Numbered from the stretch's first letter, positions 18,948-28,567 are shown. The stretch is 64,000 bases of DNA from Planococcus salinarum (GCF_007004625.1 NZ_VIFV01000003.1:62001-126000); one strand, 5' to 3'. Notes: generated by a model not told the origin, from the sequence alone. Numbers and translations: made by a program.

Positions 18948-18963
18948 AACAGTATTTGCTGCT

Positions 18964-19003
18964 AAAAGGCTATTGAGAGGCCATGGCTCTCGATAGCCTT
19001 TTT
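18964..19003 (+). terminator. Terminator after rpmF
   Basis: AAAAGGCTATTGAGAG pairs with CTCTCGATAGCCTTTT around a short CCATGG loop, followed by T residues. Confidence 0.93.
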
Positions 19004-19518
19004 CTCTGTACATAAGATGAAATGAAATGATTTTAAAACAGATATTCCGCAAAACAGCTGCGAAGACAGTAGACGTGTCCTGCACGGATACTGTCTTTGC
19101 GACGAAGTGGGGAGCACTGCAGGAGCACGTAAGTTTAAATTGTGGTTGCTCGGGTTGAACCAATTTAAAACATTGCTCCTGTCTCTGTCCCTGCATCGCT
19201 GCGCTAGCTTCGAGACATGAAAAACCGTCGCATCGCTGCGCTGCTTCGTCGCAAAGAGTTGCTCCATATCTTTAGAGATTTCTCTCAGCAAAGGCGCGGC
19301 TCCGGAGCAGGCGAATGCCGACGGAGCAAAAGACGAGTGGTCTTCTCGGCTTATTGCGGGAGGCAAGGGTCGACATACAAATATGTCGCATCCTTTGCGA
19401 CGAGCAGTGCGCAGGAGCATAATCTTTGCACTGTCCATAGCGGCGAAGCGGTATATAAGTTATTTCTAAAGTAAAGCGGATGTATTTACATACTCTCACA
19501 CTCACGAGGTGAATAATA
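19004..19518. other. 515-bp gene-free region between rpmF and the enoyl-CoA hydratase gene
   Basis: Apart from the family B repeat (19042-19440) there is no convincing gene. The right end carries the ribosome site and start of the enoyl-CoA hydratase gene (ACGAGGTGAATAATAATG). A possible -10 (TATATA, near 19452) lies just outside the repeat. Confidence 0.6.
19042..19440 (+). repeat. Family B MITE-like repeat (diverged copy)
   Basis: It begins GATATTCCGCAAAACAGC and returns to the inverse GCTCCATATC at 19262-19271. It then continues with the GACGAGTGG.CTTCTCGG tail seen in the two other copies. The shared core TTTGCGACGAAG...GCAGGAGCAC occurs in direct (19095-19120, and again near 19400) and inverted (19226-19257) orientation. 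Compared with the copies at 42055 and 45464 the middle differs, so this is a rearranged member. Confidence 0.75.
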
Positions 19519-20271
19519 ATGGCTTATAAAATCGACACGGCCGATGGGATCATGACCTTCACGATCGACCGGCCTGAAATAAGAAATGCAATCAACGATG
19601 AAGTAATGCTTGGCCTGGAGAAACTTGTCGAACGCGCAATTGCAGAACTGCCGCGCCTGGTGGTCATCACAGCCACAGGAGACAGGGCGTTTTGCTCCGG
19701 AGGAGATCTTTCCGTGTTCCATGCTTTGGAAACAGAAGAAGAAGCCTACCCTATGCTCAAGCGCATGGGCGATGTGCTTTATGCGATCAAAACCTTGCCG
19801 GTGCCTGTTGCGGCTCTCGTGAACGGTACAGCGGTCGGCGGTGGATGTGAAATTGCGACAGCCTGCGATTACCGGCTTGTCCGCAGCCATGTCAATGCGG
19901 GCTTTATCCAGGGAACGCTTGCCATCACCAGCGGTTGGGGTGGTGGAACGTATCTTTTCGAAGCCTTGAAGCACGATCACGCCTTAAAGATGCTGAGCGA
20001 AGCACGCCTTTATTCGGCAGAAGAACTTTACGCGAATGGATGGGCGACTGCCATTATCCAGGACGAAGGGGATGTTGAGCGATTCCTGGAATCGTTTCGC
20101 AATGTGCTGCCTGAAGTGCATCGTGCCTACAAGGAAATGGCCGTCAGGAAATGGAAGGCAACCGATTTGGAGGCGCGCGTGGAAGCAGAAATCCGGCGCT
20201 GTGCCCGATTATGGGCAAGTGATGCGCATCATGCAGCTGTCGCAAACTTTTTGAAGAGGCCAAAAAAATAA
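19519..20271 (+). CDS. Enoyl-CoA hydratase/isomerase (crotonase) family protein
   Basis: A 250-aa crotonase-fold enzyme. It shows the CoA-binding and oxyanion-hole segments AFCSGGDLSVF and GTAVGGGCEIATACDYRL, plus GWGGGTYLFEALK. The glutamate in the second block (GGGCEIA) is consistent with hydratase chemistry, but the second catalytic acid is not obvious (TSGWGGG), so hydratase versus other crotonase activities is open. It precedes the acyl-CoA carboxylase operon, separated by its own terminator. Confidence 0.85.
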   Translation: MAYKIDTADGIMTFTIDRPEIRNAINDEVMLGLEKLVERAIAELPRLVVITATGDRAFCSGGDLSVFHALETEEEAYPMLKRMGDVLYAIKTLPVPVAALVNGTAVGGGCEIATACDYRLVRSHVNAGFIQGTLAITSGWGGGTYLFEALKHDHALKMLSEARLYSAEELYANGWATAIIQDEGDVERFLESFRNVLPEVHRAYKEMAVRKWKATDLEARVEAEIRRCARLWASDAHHAAVANFLKRPKK

Positions 20272-20277
20272 ATGCGT

Positions 20278-20310
20278 AAAAACTGTCGTGATTGCTGTGG
20301 CAGTTTTTTA
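20278..20310 (+). terminator. Terminator after the enoyl-CoA hydratase gene
   Basis: AAAAACTGTC pairs with GGCAGTTTTT (one G-T pair), followed by a T run. Confidence 0.85.
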
Positions 20311-20400
20311 TTTGTTTAAATTTTACAAACAAGAACTGCATGAAAGCCGTTATTCAGAGCTTTCAATGCCGATATATTCAGAATTTATTTTATCCAATAG

Positions 20401-20430
20401 TTGAAATCGCTTACAAACTTCATATATGCT
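20401..20430 (+). promoter_or_regulatory. Carboxylase operon promoter overlapped by a CcpA cre box
   Basis: The -35 TTGAAA and -10 TATGCT are separated by 18 bp. The bases 20402-20415, TGAAATCGCTTACA, match the catabolite-responsive consensus TGWAANCGNTNWCA at every position. The cre overlaps the -35 box, a geometry that predicts CcpA repression on preferred sugars. Confidence 0.8.
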
Positions 20431-20464
20431 ATAGAAGGGAGAAAACATAGGGGGTATTTCAAAT

Positions 20465-21814
20465 ATGAAAAAAATCCTGATTGCAAACCGGGGAGAAATT
20501 GCGCGCCGGATCATCCGCACGTGTAAGCGTCTCGGTATTGAAACTGTTGCTATCCATTCTGAGGCTGATGGGGATCTGCCTTATGCAAGCGAAGCGACAG
20601 AAGCTGTTCTGATCGGACCAAATCCGGTTGTCCAGTCATACTTACAAGCAGAAAAAATCATTGAAGTGGCGAAACAACATAATGTGGACGCGATCCATCC
20701 GGGTTATGGATTATTATCCGAAAACGCGGGATTTGCACGCAAAGTGAAAGAAGCCGGGCTTATTTTCATCGGTCCTGACAGTGACATCATTGATATGATG
20801 GGTGACAAGATCGAATCCCGCCGTGCCATGATCAAAGCAGGCGTGCCGGTGGTTCCGGGTACGGAAGAAGGCGTTGCAACGCTTGATGAAGCTATTGAGG
20901 AAGCCGGTAAGATCGGGTATCCGCTGATGCTGAAAGCGAGTGGCGGTGGCGGCGGAATCGGAATGGTGCGCTGTGAAAATGAGCAAGCGCTCAGTCAGCA
21001 ATTCGAATCCGTCAAAAACCGGGCAAAAGCCTATTTCGGCAATGACGTTGTGTATCTCGAGAAATTCATTGCGGATGCCCGCCATATCGAAGTTCAGATA
21101 TTCGGGGATTCACATGGCAATATCGTTCATTTATTCGAACGGAATTGTTCTGTTCAGCGCCGCAACCAAAAAGTGATTGAAGAGTCGCCATCGCCGCATC
21201 TTCCACAGGAAGTGCGGGAGCGCTTGTGTGAAGCGTCAATCCAAGCCGGCAAAGCGGTGGGTTACAGCAATGCCGGAACTGTTGAGTTCATCGTCGACCA
21301 GTCAAATGAATTCTATTTCCTGGAGATGAACACGCGGCTGCAGGTGGAGCATCCGGTTACAGAAGAAGTAACCGGGATTGACCTGGTTGAATGGCAGATT
21401 GACGTTGCAAGGGGAGGCAAACTCCCTGAACAGGAAACGATTACGACCAAAGGCCATGCGATCGAATACCGGATTTACGCGGAAGATCCTAAAACCTTTT
21501 TCCCATCACCAGGCAAGCTGGAAAAAATAGAATGGGGCGAAGGCGCCCGCATTGAAACCGGCTATGAACAAGGAAATGCCGTCACACCGTTTTATGATCC
21601 GATGATTTCAAAAGTGATCATAAAAGGACATGACCGTGTGGAGGCACTTTCGAAATCACAGAAGTTTTTTAATCATGCTACAATTGATGGGGTAAAAACG
21701 AATATTCCGTTATTTAAAGAATTTATTGAATCACAGGAATTTATTTCAGGGGAGTATGCTACAGCTGTATTGCCGAACTGGATGGAAAAATCGAAGGAGG
21801 AAAAAACAGTATGA
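20465..21814 (+). CDS. Biotin carboxylase subunit of an acyl-CoA carboxylase (AccC family)
   Basis: A 449-aa biotin carboxylase with an N-terminal Rossmann domain (ILIANRGEIARRII). The ATP-grasp domain has the glycine-rich loop KASGGGGGIGM and the carboxylation site HIEVQIFGDSHGN ... EMNTRLQVEHPVTEEVTG, followed by the C-terminal domain. It carboxylates biotin on the small carrier encoded next (4-bp overlap) using ATP and bicarbonate. Being a second, operon-specific AccC with a cre promoter, it more likely serves a catabolic acyl-CoA carboxylase (propionyl- or methylcrotonyl-CoA) than fatty-acid synthesis; this is inference. Confidence 0.92.
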   Translation: MKKILIANRGEIARRIIRTCKRLGIETVAIHSEADGDLPYASEATEAVLIGPNPVVQSYLQAEKIIEVAKQHNVDAIHPGYGLLSENAGFARKVKEAGLIFIGPDSDIIDMMGDKIESRRAMIKAGVPVVPGTEEGVATLDEAIEEAGKIGYPLMLKASGGGGGIGMVRCENEQALSQQFESVKNRAKAYFGNDVVYLEKFIADARHIEVQIFGDSHGNIVHLFERNCSVQRRNQKVIEESPSPHLPQEVRERLCEASIQAGKAVGYSNAGTVEFIVDQSNEFYFLEMNTRLQVEHPVTEEVTGIDLVEWQIDVARGGKLPEQETITTKGHAIEYRIYAEDPKTFFPSPGKLEKIEWGEGARIETGYEQGNAVTPFYDPMISKVIIKGHDRVEALSKSQKFFNHATIDGVKTNIPLFKEFIESQEFISGEYATAVLPNWMEKSKEEKTV

Positions 21815-22026
21815 AAGAATTAAAAGCAACAATGGCAGGTACAGTTTTGAATGTATTGGTAGGCGAAGGCGATGCGGTAACAGCAGGTCAGGCGATTTTG
21901 ACAATCGAGTCCATGAAAATGGAGATCCCTGTTGAAGCAGAATTTGCAGGATCAGTCCAGAAGGTCAATGTTGAAGTGGGCGGTTTCGTCAACGAAGGCG
22001 ACACTTTGGTAACTTTGGGAGAATAA
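21811..22026 (+). CDS. Minimal biotin carboxyl carrier protein
   Basis: A 71-aa protein consisting only of a biotinyl domain. The biotinylation site is the lysine of ESMKMEIP (about K36), and the flanking GEGDAVTAGQ and VNEGDTLVTLGE turns are typical. It lacks the proline-rich linker of the AccB of fatty-acid synthesis, resembling B. subtilis YngHB. It overlaps the carboxylase gene by 4 bp and is followed by the carboxyltransferase gene. Confidence 0.93.
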   Translation: MKELKATMAGTVLNVLVGEGDAVTAGQAILTIESMKMEIPVEAEFAGSVQKVNVEVGGFVNEGDTLVTLGE

Positions 22027-22055
22027 GAGACCGACAAGCAAAGGGGGCAGGCATA

Positions 22056-23606
22056 ATGACTAAAACAACTGAAACAACGGGGTATAATGAACGTCTCGAA
22101 GGGAAATTGGCAAAAATCTTTGCAGGCGGATTGCCGAAATATCATGAAAAAATGAAAGAAAGCAATAAATTGTTCGTTCGCGATCGTTTAAAACTTCTTT
22201 TTGATGAAGAAGACTACGCAGAAGATGGCCGTTTTGCAAATGTTGAAGCAGAAGGCCTTCCGGCTGACGGCGTTGTAACCGCAATCGGCAAAGTCAATGG
22301 CCAGACGGTTTGCGTCATGGCCAATGACTCTACCGTCAAAGCAGGTTCTTGGGGTTCGCGTACAGTGGAGAAAATCATCCGCATCCAGGAAACGGCTGAA
22401 ACAATGCAGGTTCCGATGCTGTATCTGGTCGATTCTGCTGGTGCGCGCATCACGGATCAATTGGATATGTTCCCGAACCGTCGAGGGGCAGGTAAGATTT
22501 TCCATAACCAAGTGAGGATGTCCGGCATGGTGCCGCAGGTTTGCCTATTGTTCGGACCGTCTGCAGCAGGCGGAGCCTACATACCGGCCTTCTGTGATAT
22601 CGTCATCATGGTTGAAGGCAATGCGTCGATGTATCTTGGCTCACCACGGATGGCTGAAAAAGTCATCGGTGAAAAAGTGACGCTCGAGGAAATGGGCGGA
22701 GCGCGCATGCACTGTACCGTCAGTGGCGTTGGTGATGTACTGGTTTCTTCTGAAGAAGAAGCGATTTCAGAAGCGCGCCGTTACCTGACGAACTTCCCAG
22801 CGAATTTCGCAGTAAAACCGGATAAGCTTGAGGCAAAGGCAGCAAAAGCCGGACGCAGCCTGGAAGCGATTATTCCGGAAAACCAGAACGCACCGTTTGA
22901 TATGTATGAACTGATTGATCAATTGATTGATGAAGGATCATTTTTCGATATCAAGAAATTGTTCGCACCGGAACTGATCACGGGTCTCGCCCGCATTGAC
23001 GGCCAGGTGGTCGGCATTCTTGCCAACCAGCCGAAAGTAAAAGGCGGTGTACTATTCGGAGATTCAGCGGATAAAGGCGCGAAATTCATCAATCTTTGTG
23101 ATGCGTTCTCAATCCCTCTTCTGTTCCTTGCCGATGTGCCCGGCTTCATGATCGGGACAAAAGTCGAACGTGCCGGTATTATCCGCCACGGGGCGAAATT
23201 CATCGCGGCCATGAGTTCTGCGACTGTGCCGAAGATTTCTGTCATCGTCCGCAAAGCTTACGGTGCGGGTCTTTACGCAATGGCCGGGCCGGCTTTTGAA
23301 CCGGATGTCTGTATCGCCCTTCCAACGGCGCAAATTGCCGTTATGGGACCGGAAGCCGCAGTCAATGCGGTTTACTCGAATAAAATCGAAGCAATCGAAG
23401 ATCCGAAAGAGCGCTTGAAATATGTGCAGGAAAAACACCAGGAATACAAAGAGGAGATCGATATCTATCGTTTGGCTTCCGAGCTCATCATTGATGATAT
23501 CGTGGCGCCGTCCGATCTTCGCCATGTGTTATCGCAGCGTCTGGCAATCTATGATACAAAAGATTTACCAATGCCGTATCGAAAACACGCCGTTACTCCT
23601 GTATAA
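22056..23606 (+). CDS. Acyl-CoA carboxylase carboxyltransferase (beta) subunit
   Basis: The 516-aa carboxyltransferase has both crotonase-like halves fused, as in propionyl-CoA, methylcrotonyl-CoA and YngE-type enzymes. The N-half oxyanion region includes GARITDQLDMFPNRRGAG and FGPSAAGGAYIPAFCD. The C-half includes VPGFMIGTKVERAGIIRHGAK and KAYGAGLYAMAGPAF. GARITDQ and GGAYIPAFCD resemble methylcrotonyl-CoA carboxylase members, but substrate cannot be fixed by eye. It completes a three-gene holoenzyme and is followed by a terminator. Confidence 0.92.
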   Translation: MTKTTETTGYNERLEGKLAKIFAGGLPKYHEKMKESNKLFVRDRLKLLFDEEDYAEDGRFANVEAEGLPADGVVTAIGKVNGQTVCVMANDSTVKAGSWGSRTVEKIIRIQETAETMQVPMLYLVDSAGARITDQLDMFPNRRGAGKIFHNQVRMSGMVPQVCLLFGPSAAGGAYIPAFCDIVIMVEGNASMYLGSPRMAEKVIGEKVTLEEMGGARMHCTVSGVGDVLVSSEEEAISEARRYLTNFPANFAVKPDKLEAKAAKAGRSLEAIIPENQNAPFDMYELIDQLIDEGSFFDIKKLFAPELITGLARIDGQVVGILANQPKVKGGVLFGDSADKGAKFINLCDAFSIPLLFLADVPGFMIGTKVERAGIIRHGAKFIAAMSSATVPKISVIVRKAYGAGLYAMAGPAFEPDVCIALPTAQIAVMGPEAAVNAVYSNKIEAIEDPKERLKYVQEKHQEYKEEIDIYRLASELIIDDIVAPSDLRHVLSQRLAIYDTKDLPMPYRKHAVTPV

Positions 23607-23625
23607 TGAAACCTAGTGAAAGTGG

Positions 23626-23654
23626 AGTCTGCCTCATTGGCAGGCTTCTTTTTT
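23626..23654 (+). terminator. Terminator of the carboxylase operon
   Basis: AGTCTGCC and GGCAGGCT form an 8-bp stem, followed by TCTTTTTT. Confidence 0.85.
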
Positions 23655-23689
23655 AAAAGAAACCCGATTTCTTTGGTGGGAGGAATATC

Positions 23690-24550
23690 ATGAATTTTGC
23701 TGTTATTGGCGCGGGCGCAGTGGGGATGCTGACTGCTTCGTTGTTAAAAGAGGCGGGATGTGGCGTACAGCTCATCACGCGAAGAAAAGAACAGGCAGAG
23801 CTTATCAATTCGGAGGGCATCAGCCGCGACGGAAAAGTACAATACATAAAAGCTTTCACTGAATGGGACAAAATTCCACAGAATGCATTTATTTTAGTGA
23901 CCGTAAAATATGCGCATTTACCTGAAGTTATCGACACTTTGAAAAGACGGTGCCTGGATAATCCGATTGTCTTCATGCAAAACGGGATGATGCATTTGGA
24001 ATTGCTGCGCTTCTTGCCGCAAAAGAATATAGCTGCAGGCATTGTTGAGCACGGAGCCCTGAAAATCAGTGACAAAGAAGTGAAACACACCGGAAGGGGC
24101 ACGTTCAAGTTCGCCTTGCTTTCCGGAGATGAAAAACGGTTCCTGCCGCTGCTCACTATTAATGGTGTCAAAACCGAATGGCAGAAAGACGCTGATAAAA
24201 TGCTGCTTCGCAAAGTGCTGCTGAACAGCATGATCAATCCCTTAACAGCTTTGTTGTCGATGAAGAATGGCGAACTGCTGAGCAATCCGCATGCTTATGA
24301 GTTGTTGAAAACTATATACACCGAACTGTATAGGGCGTTTCCGGAAATCGATGCGTTGCTGCCATTTGAACAGGTTACCGCATTATGTGCAGCGACTGCT
24401 GAAAACACTTCCTCGATGCTGGCGGACAAACAGGCCGGACGAACGATGGAACTGGATACAATTGTGCTCTATACGATCCAGCGGGCTTCCTGCGACCTGC
24501 CTTCCTTGCAGACGATCTATCATTTGCTGAAAGCGGCTGAGAACGAATGA
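23690..24550 (+). CDS. panE: Ketopantoate reductase family protein (2-dehydropantoate 2-reductase, PanE/YlbQ-like)
   Basis: A 286-aa NADPH-dependent reductase. The N-terminal nucleotide motif is FAVIGAGAVGMLTASLL. A central lysine-containing LLRKVLLNSMINPLTALLSM block fits the ApbA C-terminal domain that holds the catalytic Lys. It should reduce 2-dehydropantoate to pantoate for pantothenate/CoA synthesis. Position upstream of bshC and mraZ matches ylbQ (panE). The symbol rests on that synteny; paralogues with unknown substrates exist. Confidence 0.78.
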   Translation: MNFAVIGAGAVGMLTASLLKEAGCGVQLITRRKEQAELINSEGISRDGKVQYIKAFTEWDKIPQNAFILVTVKYAHLPEVIDTLKRRCLDNPIVFMQNGMMHLELLRFLPQKNIAAGIVEHGALKISDKEVKHTGRGTFKFALLSGDEKRFLPLLTINGVKTEWQKDADKMLLRKVLLNSMINPLTALLSMKNGELLSNPHAYELLKTIYTELYRAFPEIDALLPFEQVTALCAATAENTSSMLADKQAGRTMELDTIVLYTIQRASCDLPSLQTIYHLLKAAENE

Positions 24551-24927
24551 TGGCCTTTCTCCAGATCTTCGGGGCAATATTGATTTTCGCCCCTTTCCTA
24601 GTATTTATCTTCTTGCTGCTGCTCAGCCGCAAGAAACTCAAAAGAAAAGCGATCGGCTTTTCAGCTGACCTTACAACTTTTCTGCTGTTCATTTCTGTCC
24701 CTGTTTCAGTAGAGGCGTTATGGGAAGTGGAAATAGCATTCGCGCTCCTGGGCACAGCTCTCCTGATCGCACTTCTTCTGCTGGTAATCGAATGGAAGAA
24801 AACAAAGGAAATTGATGTGCTGAAATATATCAGAAAAACGTGGCGCCTTTACTTTCTTCTGCTGGCGATGGGATATATTCTTATATGGGTTACGGGTTTG
24901 GCATTGACGGTCATCAGCTTCGGTTGA
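24547..24927 (+). CDS. DUF3397 membrane protein
   Basis: A 126-aa protein with four transmembrane helices, overlapping the panE-like stop by an ATGA. The pattern LLSRKKLKRKAIGFSADLTTFLLFISV and the C-terminal GYILIWVTGLALTVI fit DUF3397, a Bacillales family of unknown function found between panE and bshC. Confidence 0.82.
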   Translation: MMAFLQIFGAILIFAPFLVFIFLLLLSRKKLKRKAIGFSADLTTFLLFISVPVSVEALWEVEIAFALLGTALLIALLLLVIEWKKTKEIDVLKYIRKTWRLYFLLLAMGYILIWVTGLALTVISFG

Positions 24928-25035
24928 TGGGTTGCGTCGATGCTTTTTTTGTTCAACATAGAGGCTGATGTTTTTTCAAGCGAACCTGGGTCTGATATAG
25001 TAGGTGTTATGTAATGGGAAAAGGGGATTCGCAAG

Positions 25036-26655
25036 ATGAAATTAAACCAGGAATTTGTACCACCTTCGAGCAGTTTGATGAACGATTACATAAATGGAGA
25101 AGAACAGCTTCTCCATTATTTTTCATATAGACCGGAGCACGGTTCTTTCGAAAGCAGGCAGAAAAAACTTGAAGGTCATAACGTCGACCGCAACAGATTG
25201 AGCTCTATCATCCATGCATATATGGAGCCGTACGGCATTTCCGAAAAAGCAGAAGAACATCTGAAAGATTTTCGCGAAGGAGCTTCCGTTGTCATTACCG
25301 GTCAACAGGCAGGTCTCCTGACCGGACCGTTGTACACGATTCATAAAGCGATATCAACCATTTTGCTGGCAAAGCAGGCCGAAGAACAACTGGGTGCAAA
25401 AGTGGTGCCGGTTTTTTGGATTGCAGGAGAAGATCATGATCTGGCAGAAATCAGTCATCTTTACCGAGAAGTGAACGGACGCGTGGAAAAACTCAATTTC
25501 CCTCATATGGAATACGGCAAAAAAACGGCTTCCACTGCCAGCCTGAACAAAACGAAAATCAGGAATTACCTTGAAGACTATTTCAGGAGCCTGCCGGAAA
25601 CCGCCTATTCAGCCCACCTCCAGCAGATGGTCTTCGGTTTCTTGGAGACAACAGACACGTATACGGAATTTTTCTCAGCATTTCTTAATCACTTCTTCAA
25701 CAAAGAAGGTCTCCTGTTTATTGATGCTGCACATCCTGAAATGAGAAACTACGAGGCGCAATATTTTAAACAGTTGATCAACCTCGCTCCCGGAATCGCT
25801 GAAGAGGTTTACACAGCAGAGCAGGAACTTGTAACTGCCGGGTATGCCCCACCGCTTTCAGCTGAAGAAGATGCCGCGAATCTTTTCATAACCGTGAAAG
25901 GTGAGCGAATCTTGTTGAAGCGGGAGGATGGGATGTTTACGGGCAACAATGGCAATGTGCGATTCAGTAAGGAAGAACTATTGACCATCGCCGAACAGAC
26001 GCCCGAAATTCTCAGCAATAATGTGGTGACTCGGCCTTTGATGCAGGAAATGGTTTTTCCTGTCCTTGCTTTTGTCGGGGGTCCTGGCGAAATCGCGTAT
26101 TGGTCCCTGTTGAAAAATGCATTTGCATTGCTGGAAATGGAAATGCCGGTCATCATGCCACGGCTCGGCATGACCTTCCTAAACCGGCGGGTACAGGTGC
26201 TGCTGGAGAAATACAACCTGACATTCAAAGATTTGGTGATTGATAAAAAAGCTGCGGTTTTGAAAGCTAAGCTTCTCGATTCAGTGAGAGCGCGCGGAGC
26301 GGAAAATCTCATCGATGAGTTGGAAACGAAAATACAGGATGACTTCACGACAATAAAAGAAAAATTTACTGAAGTAAGCACTGGATTGGCACCTCTTGTT
26401 GATAAGAATCTGCAATATCATCTAAAACAGCTTGATTTCCTCAAAAACAAACTGGCAGATGAAGTGGTTCTGCAGAATTCGGTTCAGTTTGGACATTACG
26501 ATTTTCTGGAAAACGAGTTGATCCCTGGCGGCTCCCCGCAGGAACGGATTTATAACCCGATCCCTTACCTGAACGAGTATGGGCTGGATCTTGTGGACAA
26601 GATATTAGAGCTGGAAATGAAATATGACAAAAATCACAAACTCATCTATTTTTAA
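25036..26655 (+). CDS. bshC: Bacillithiol biosynthesis cysteine-adding enzyme BshC
   Basis: A 539-aa protein of the YllA/BshC family. The N-terminal nucleotidyltransferase-like core is visible in VVITGQQAGLLTGPLYTIHKAIS and PVFWIAGEDHDLAEI. A long C-terminal coiled-coil region (about 385-470) follows. It is thought to add cysteine to glucosaminyl malate in the last step of bacillithiol synthesis. The start is an ATG behind AAAGGGG. A terminator follows. Confidence 0.94.
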   Translation: MKLNQEFVPPSSSLMNDYINGEEQLLHYFSYRPEHGSFESRQKKLEGHNVDRNRLSSIIHAYMEPYGISEKAEEHLKDFREGASVVITGQQAGLLTGPLYTIHKAISTILLAKQAEEQLGAKVVPVFWIAGEDHDLAEISHLYREVNGRVEKLNFPHMEYGKKTASTASLNKTKIRNYLEDYFRSLPETAYSAHLQQMVFGFLETTDTYTEFFSAFLNHFFNKEGLLFIDAAHPEMRNYEAQYFKQLINLAPGIAEEVYTAEQELVTAGYAPPLSAEEDAANLFITVKGERILLKREDGMFTGNNGNVRFSKEELLTIAEQTPEILSNNVVTRPLMQEMVFPVLAFVGGPGEIAYWSLLKNAFALLEMEMPVIMPRLGMTFLNRRVQVLLEKYNLTFKDLVIDKKAAVLKAKLLDSVRARGAENLIDELETKIQDDFTTIKEKFTEVSTGLAPLVDKNLQYHLKQLDFLKNKLADEVVLQNSVQFGHYDFLENELIPGGSPQERIYNPIPYLNEYGLDLVDKILELEMKYDKNHKLIYF

Positions 26656-26660
26656 CTCTC

Positions 26661-26689
26661 AAAAGTCTGCTGCGGCAGGCTTTTTTTTG
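26661..26689 (+). terminator. Terminator after bshC
   Basis: AAGTCTGC-TGCG-GCAGGCTT with a run of eight T residues; it separates bshC from the dcw cluster. Confidence 0.9.
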
Positions 26690-26803
26690 TCTCAAGAAGT
26701 TATAGTGAGATTTTAGTTTGTAACATTTATGAAATATTTCAAAAACAAGTGGTGGGAAGTGGGGGATTGTGGTACATTAATTACAATAAGTGGGGTGATG
26801 GGT

Positions 26804-27235
26804 ATGTTCATGGGCGAATATCAACATAGCGTTGATTCAAAGGGACGTTTGATCGTGCCTGCTAAATTTCGTGAACAACTGGGCGACAATTTTGTCATCA
26901 CCAGAGGCTTGGATCACTGCTTATTCGGTTACACAATGGATGAATGGCAGAAGATTGAAGAAAAACTGAAAGAACTTCCTGTCACCAAAAAAGACGCACG
27001 TGCTTTTACACGATTCTTTTTCTCGGGCGCCACAGAAGTGGAACTTGATAAACAGGGACGCGTCAACATTCCTTCGACTTTGGTATCATACGCAAAAATC
27101 GAAAAGGAATGCATCATTCTGGGTGTCTCCAACCGATTCGAAATTTGGGCAAAAGACTCCTGGGAAGAATACTTTGCAGAATCTGAAGACTCATTTAATG
27201 ACATCGCAGAAAACCTGGTGGATTTTGACTTTTAA
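26804..27235 (+). CDS. mraZ: Transcriptional regulator MraZ
   Basis: A 143-aa protein with two SpoVT/AbrB-like halves ([24 protein letters not shown] and [21 protein letters not shown]). MraZ binds repeats upstream of its own operon and tunes division genes. The frame is open to 26729, but the ATG at 26804 yields the exact family length and start MFMGEYQHS, with GGGGTG as a weak ribosome site. First gene of the division/cell-wall cluster. I could not identify clear MraZ-binding repeats upstream. Confidence 0.95.
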   Translation: MFMGEYQHSVDSKGRLIVPAKFREQLGDNFVITRGLDHCLFGYTMDEWQKIEEKLKELPVTKKDARAFTRFFFSGATEVELDKQGRVNIPSTLVSYAKIEKECIILGVSNRFEIWAKDSWEEYFAESEDSFNDIAENLVDFDF

Positions 27236-27256
27236 AAAAGAAACGGAGGGAATGGA

Positions 27257-28195
27257 TTGTTCAACCACACCACGGTTTTACTCCATGAGACTGTCGATGG
27301 ACTGAACATTCGTCCTGACGGCATATACGTAGACTGCACCCTCGGTGGTGCAGGGCATAGTGAGTATCTGGTCCAACAGCTTTCCGACGAGGGTCATCTC
27401 TTCTGTTTCGATCAGGATGAGACAGCAATCGCGCATGCGAAAGAAATGCTGAAAGATTATATACATAGAATCACTTTCATCCACGCCAACTTCAAGGACA
27501 TTAAAATGGAACTTGAAGAGCGTGGGATAGAAAAAGTAGACGGCATCCTTTACGACCTTGGGGTTTCATCTCCACAACTCGACACACCTGAACGCGGTTT
27601 CAGCTACCACAACGATGCACCACTGGATATGCGCATGGATCAAAGCGCTTCTCTCAGTGCCTACGAAGTGGTAAATGACTGGTCATTCGAGGATCTTGTC
27701 AGAATCTTTTACCGCTATGGAGAAGAAAAATTTTCGAAGCAGATCGCGCGCAAAATTGAAGCTGCACGAAACAAAGCACCGATCGAGACTACCGCCCAAT
27801 TGGTGGAGTGCATCAAAGACGGCATCCCTGCTTTTGCAAGAAGAACAGGCGGCCATCCGGCCAAGCGTGTTTTTCAGGCAATCCGGATTGCGGTCAACGA
27901 TGAACTTGGAGCCGCTGAAACTTCTTTGCAGGATGCCATCACTTTACTGGCACCCAAAGGAAGAATCAGCGTTATAACATTCCATTCACTGGAGGATCGA
28001 CTGTGCAAAACCATTTTCAAAGAAGCCGCCTCGCTGCCGGAATTGCCACCGAACTTTCCGGTCATTCCTTCCGGCAGGGAGCCTGTATTGAAGCTGATCA
28101 CACGGAAGCCGATTCTTCCATCAGAAGAGGAACTGGCGCACAATAACCGTTCCCGATCAGCGAAATTGCGAATAGCAGAAAAAATCAGAGACTAA
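27257..28195 (+). CDS. rsmH: 16S rRNA (cytosine1402-N4)-methyltransferase RsmH (MraW)
   Basis: A 312-aa methyltransferase. The SAM motif [15 protein letters not shown] and the catalytic region [22 protein letters not shown] are clear. The C-terminal [20 protein letters not shown] is diagnostic. The start is TTG at 27257 behind ACGGAGGGAA, giving [11 protein letters not shown]. The second gene of the canonical mraZ-rsmH-ftsL-pbpB order. Confidence 0.97.
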   Translation: MFNHTTVLLHETVDGLNIRPDGIYVDCTLGGAGHSEYLVQQLSDEGHLFCFDQDETAIAHAKEMLKDYIHRITFIHANFKDIKMELEERGIEKVDGILYDLGVSSPQLDTPERGFSYHNDAPLDMRMDQSASLSAYEVVNDWSFEDLVRIFYRYGEEKFSKQIARKIEAARNKAPIETTAQLVECIKDGIPAFARRTGGHPAKRVFQAIRIAVNDELGAAETSLQDAITLLAPKGRISVITFHSLEDRLCKTIFKEAASLPELPPNFPVIPSGREPVLKLITRKPILPSEEELAHNNRSRSAKLRIAEKIRD

Positions 28196-28207
28196 GGACG
28201 TGTTTGT

Positions 28208-28567
28208 ATGGCGTTGAATGCAAGAAAAGAAACCTATATCCAACAGCCGGCCGTTCCTCACACTCCGAATCACCAGCCGGTCAGAAAAAAAGCTCTCATC
28301 ACCAAAGGTGAAAAAGTTTTATACTTATCTTTCCTGGCTGTATTCGTTATGTGCGCATTGCTGGTTCTTCAAAATCAAGCTACGATTCAGGCGACCACCC
28401 ATGAAATTCAGACAATTGAAAATGATATCAATGAAATCCAGAAGCAAAATACAGATTTGTCAGTGCAAGTAAGTGAACTTTCTACATATGAGCGCATTTG
28501 GTCAAAAGCGAAAGAGCTTGGTCTAAAATTGGATGAGCAAAATGTAAAGGTAGTGCCTGGGCAATGA
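28208..28567 (+). CDS. ftsL: Cell division protein FtsL
   Basis: A 119-aa bitopic protein with a cytoplasmic N-terminus (about 1-35), one transmembrane helix (about 37-57, LYLSFLAVFVMCALLVLQ) and an extracellular leucine-zipper-like coiled coil (EIQTIENDINEIQKQNTDLS). It belongs to the DivIB-DivIC-FtsL divisome subcomplex. It overlaps pbpB by 4 bp. Confidence 0.9.
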   Translation: MALNARKETYIQQPAVPHTPNHQPVRKKALITKGEKVLYLSFLAVFVMCALLVLQNQATIQATTHEIQTIENDINEIQKQNTDLSVQVSELSTYERIWSKAKELGLKLDEQNVKVVPGQ

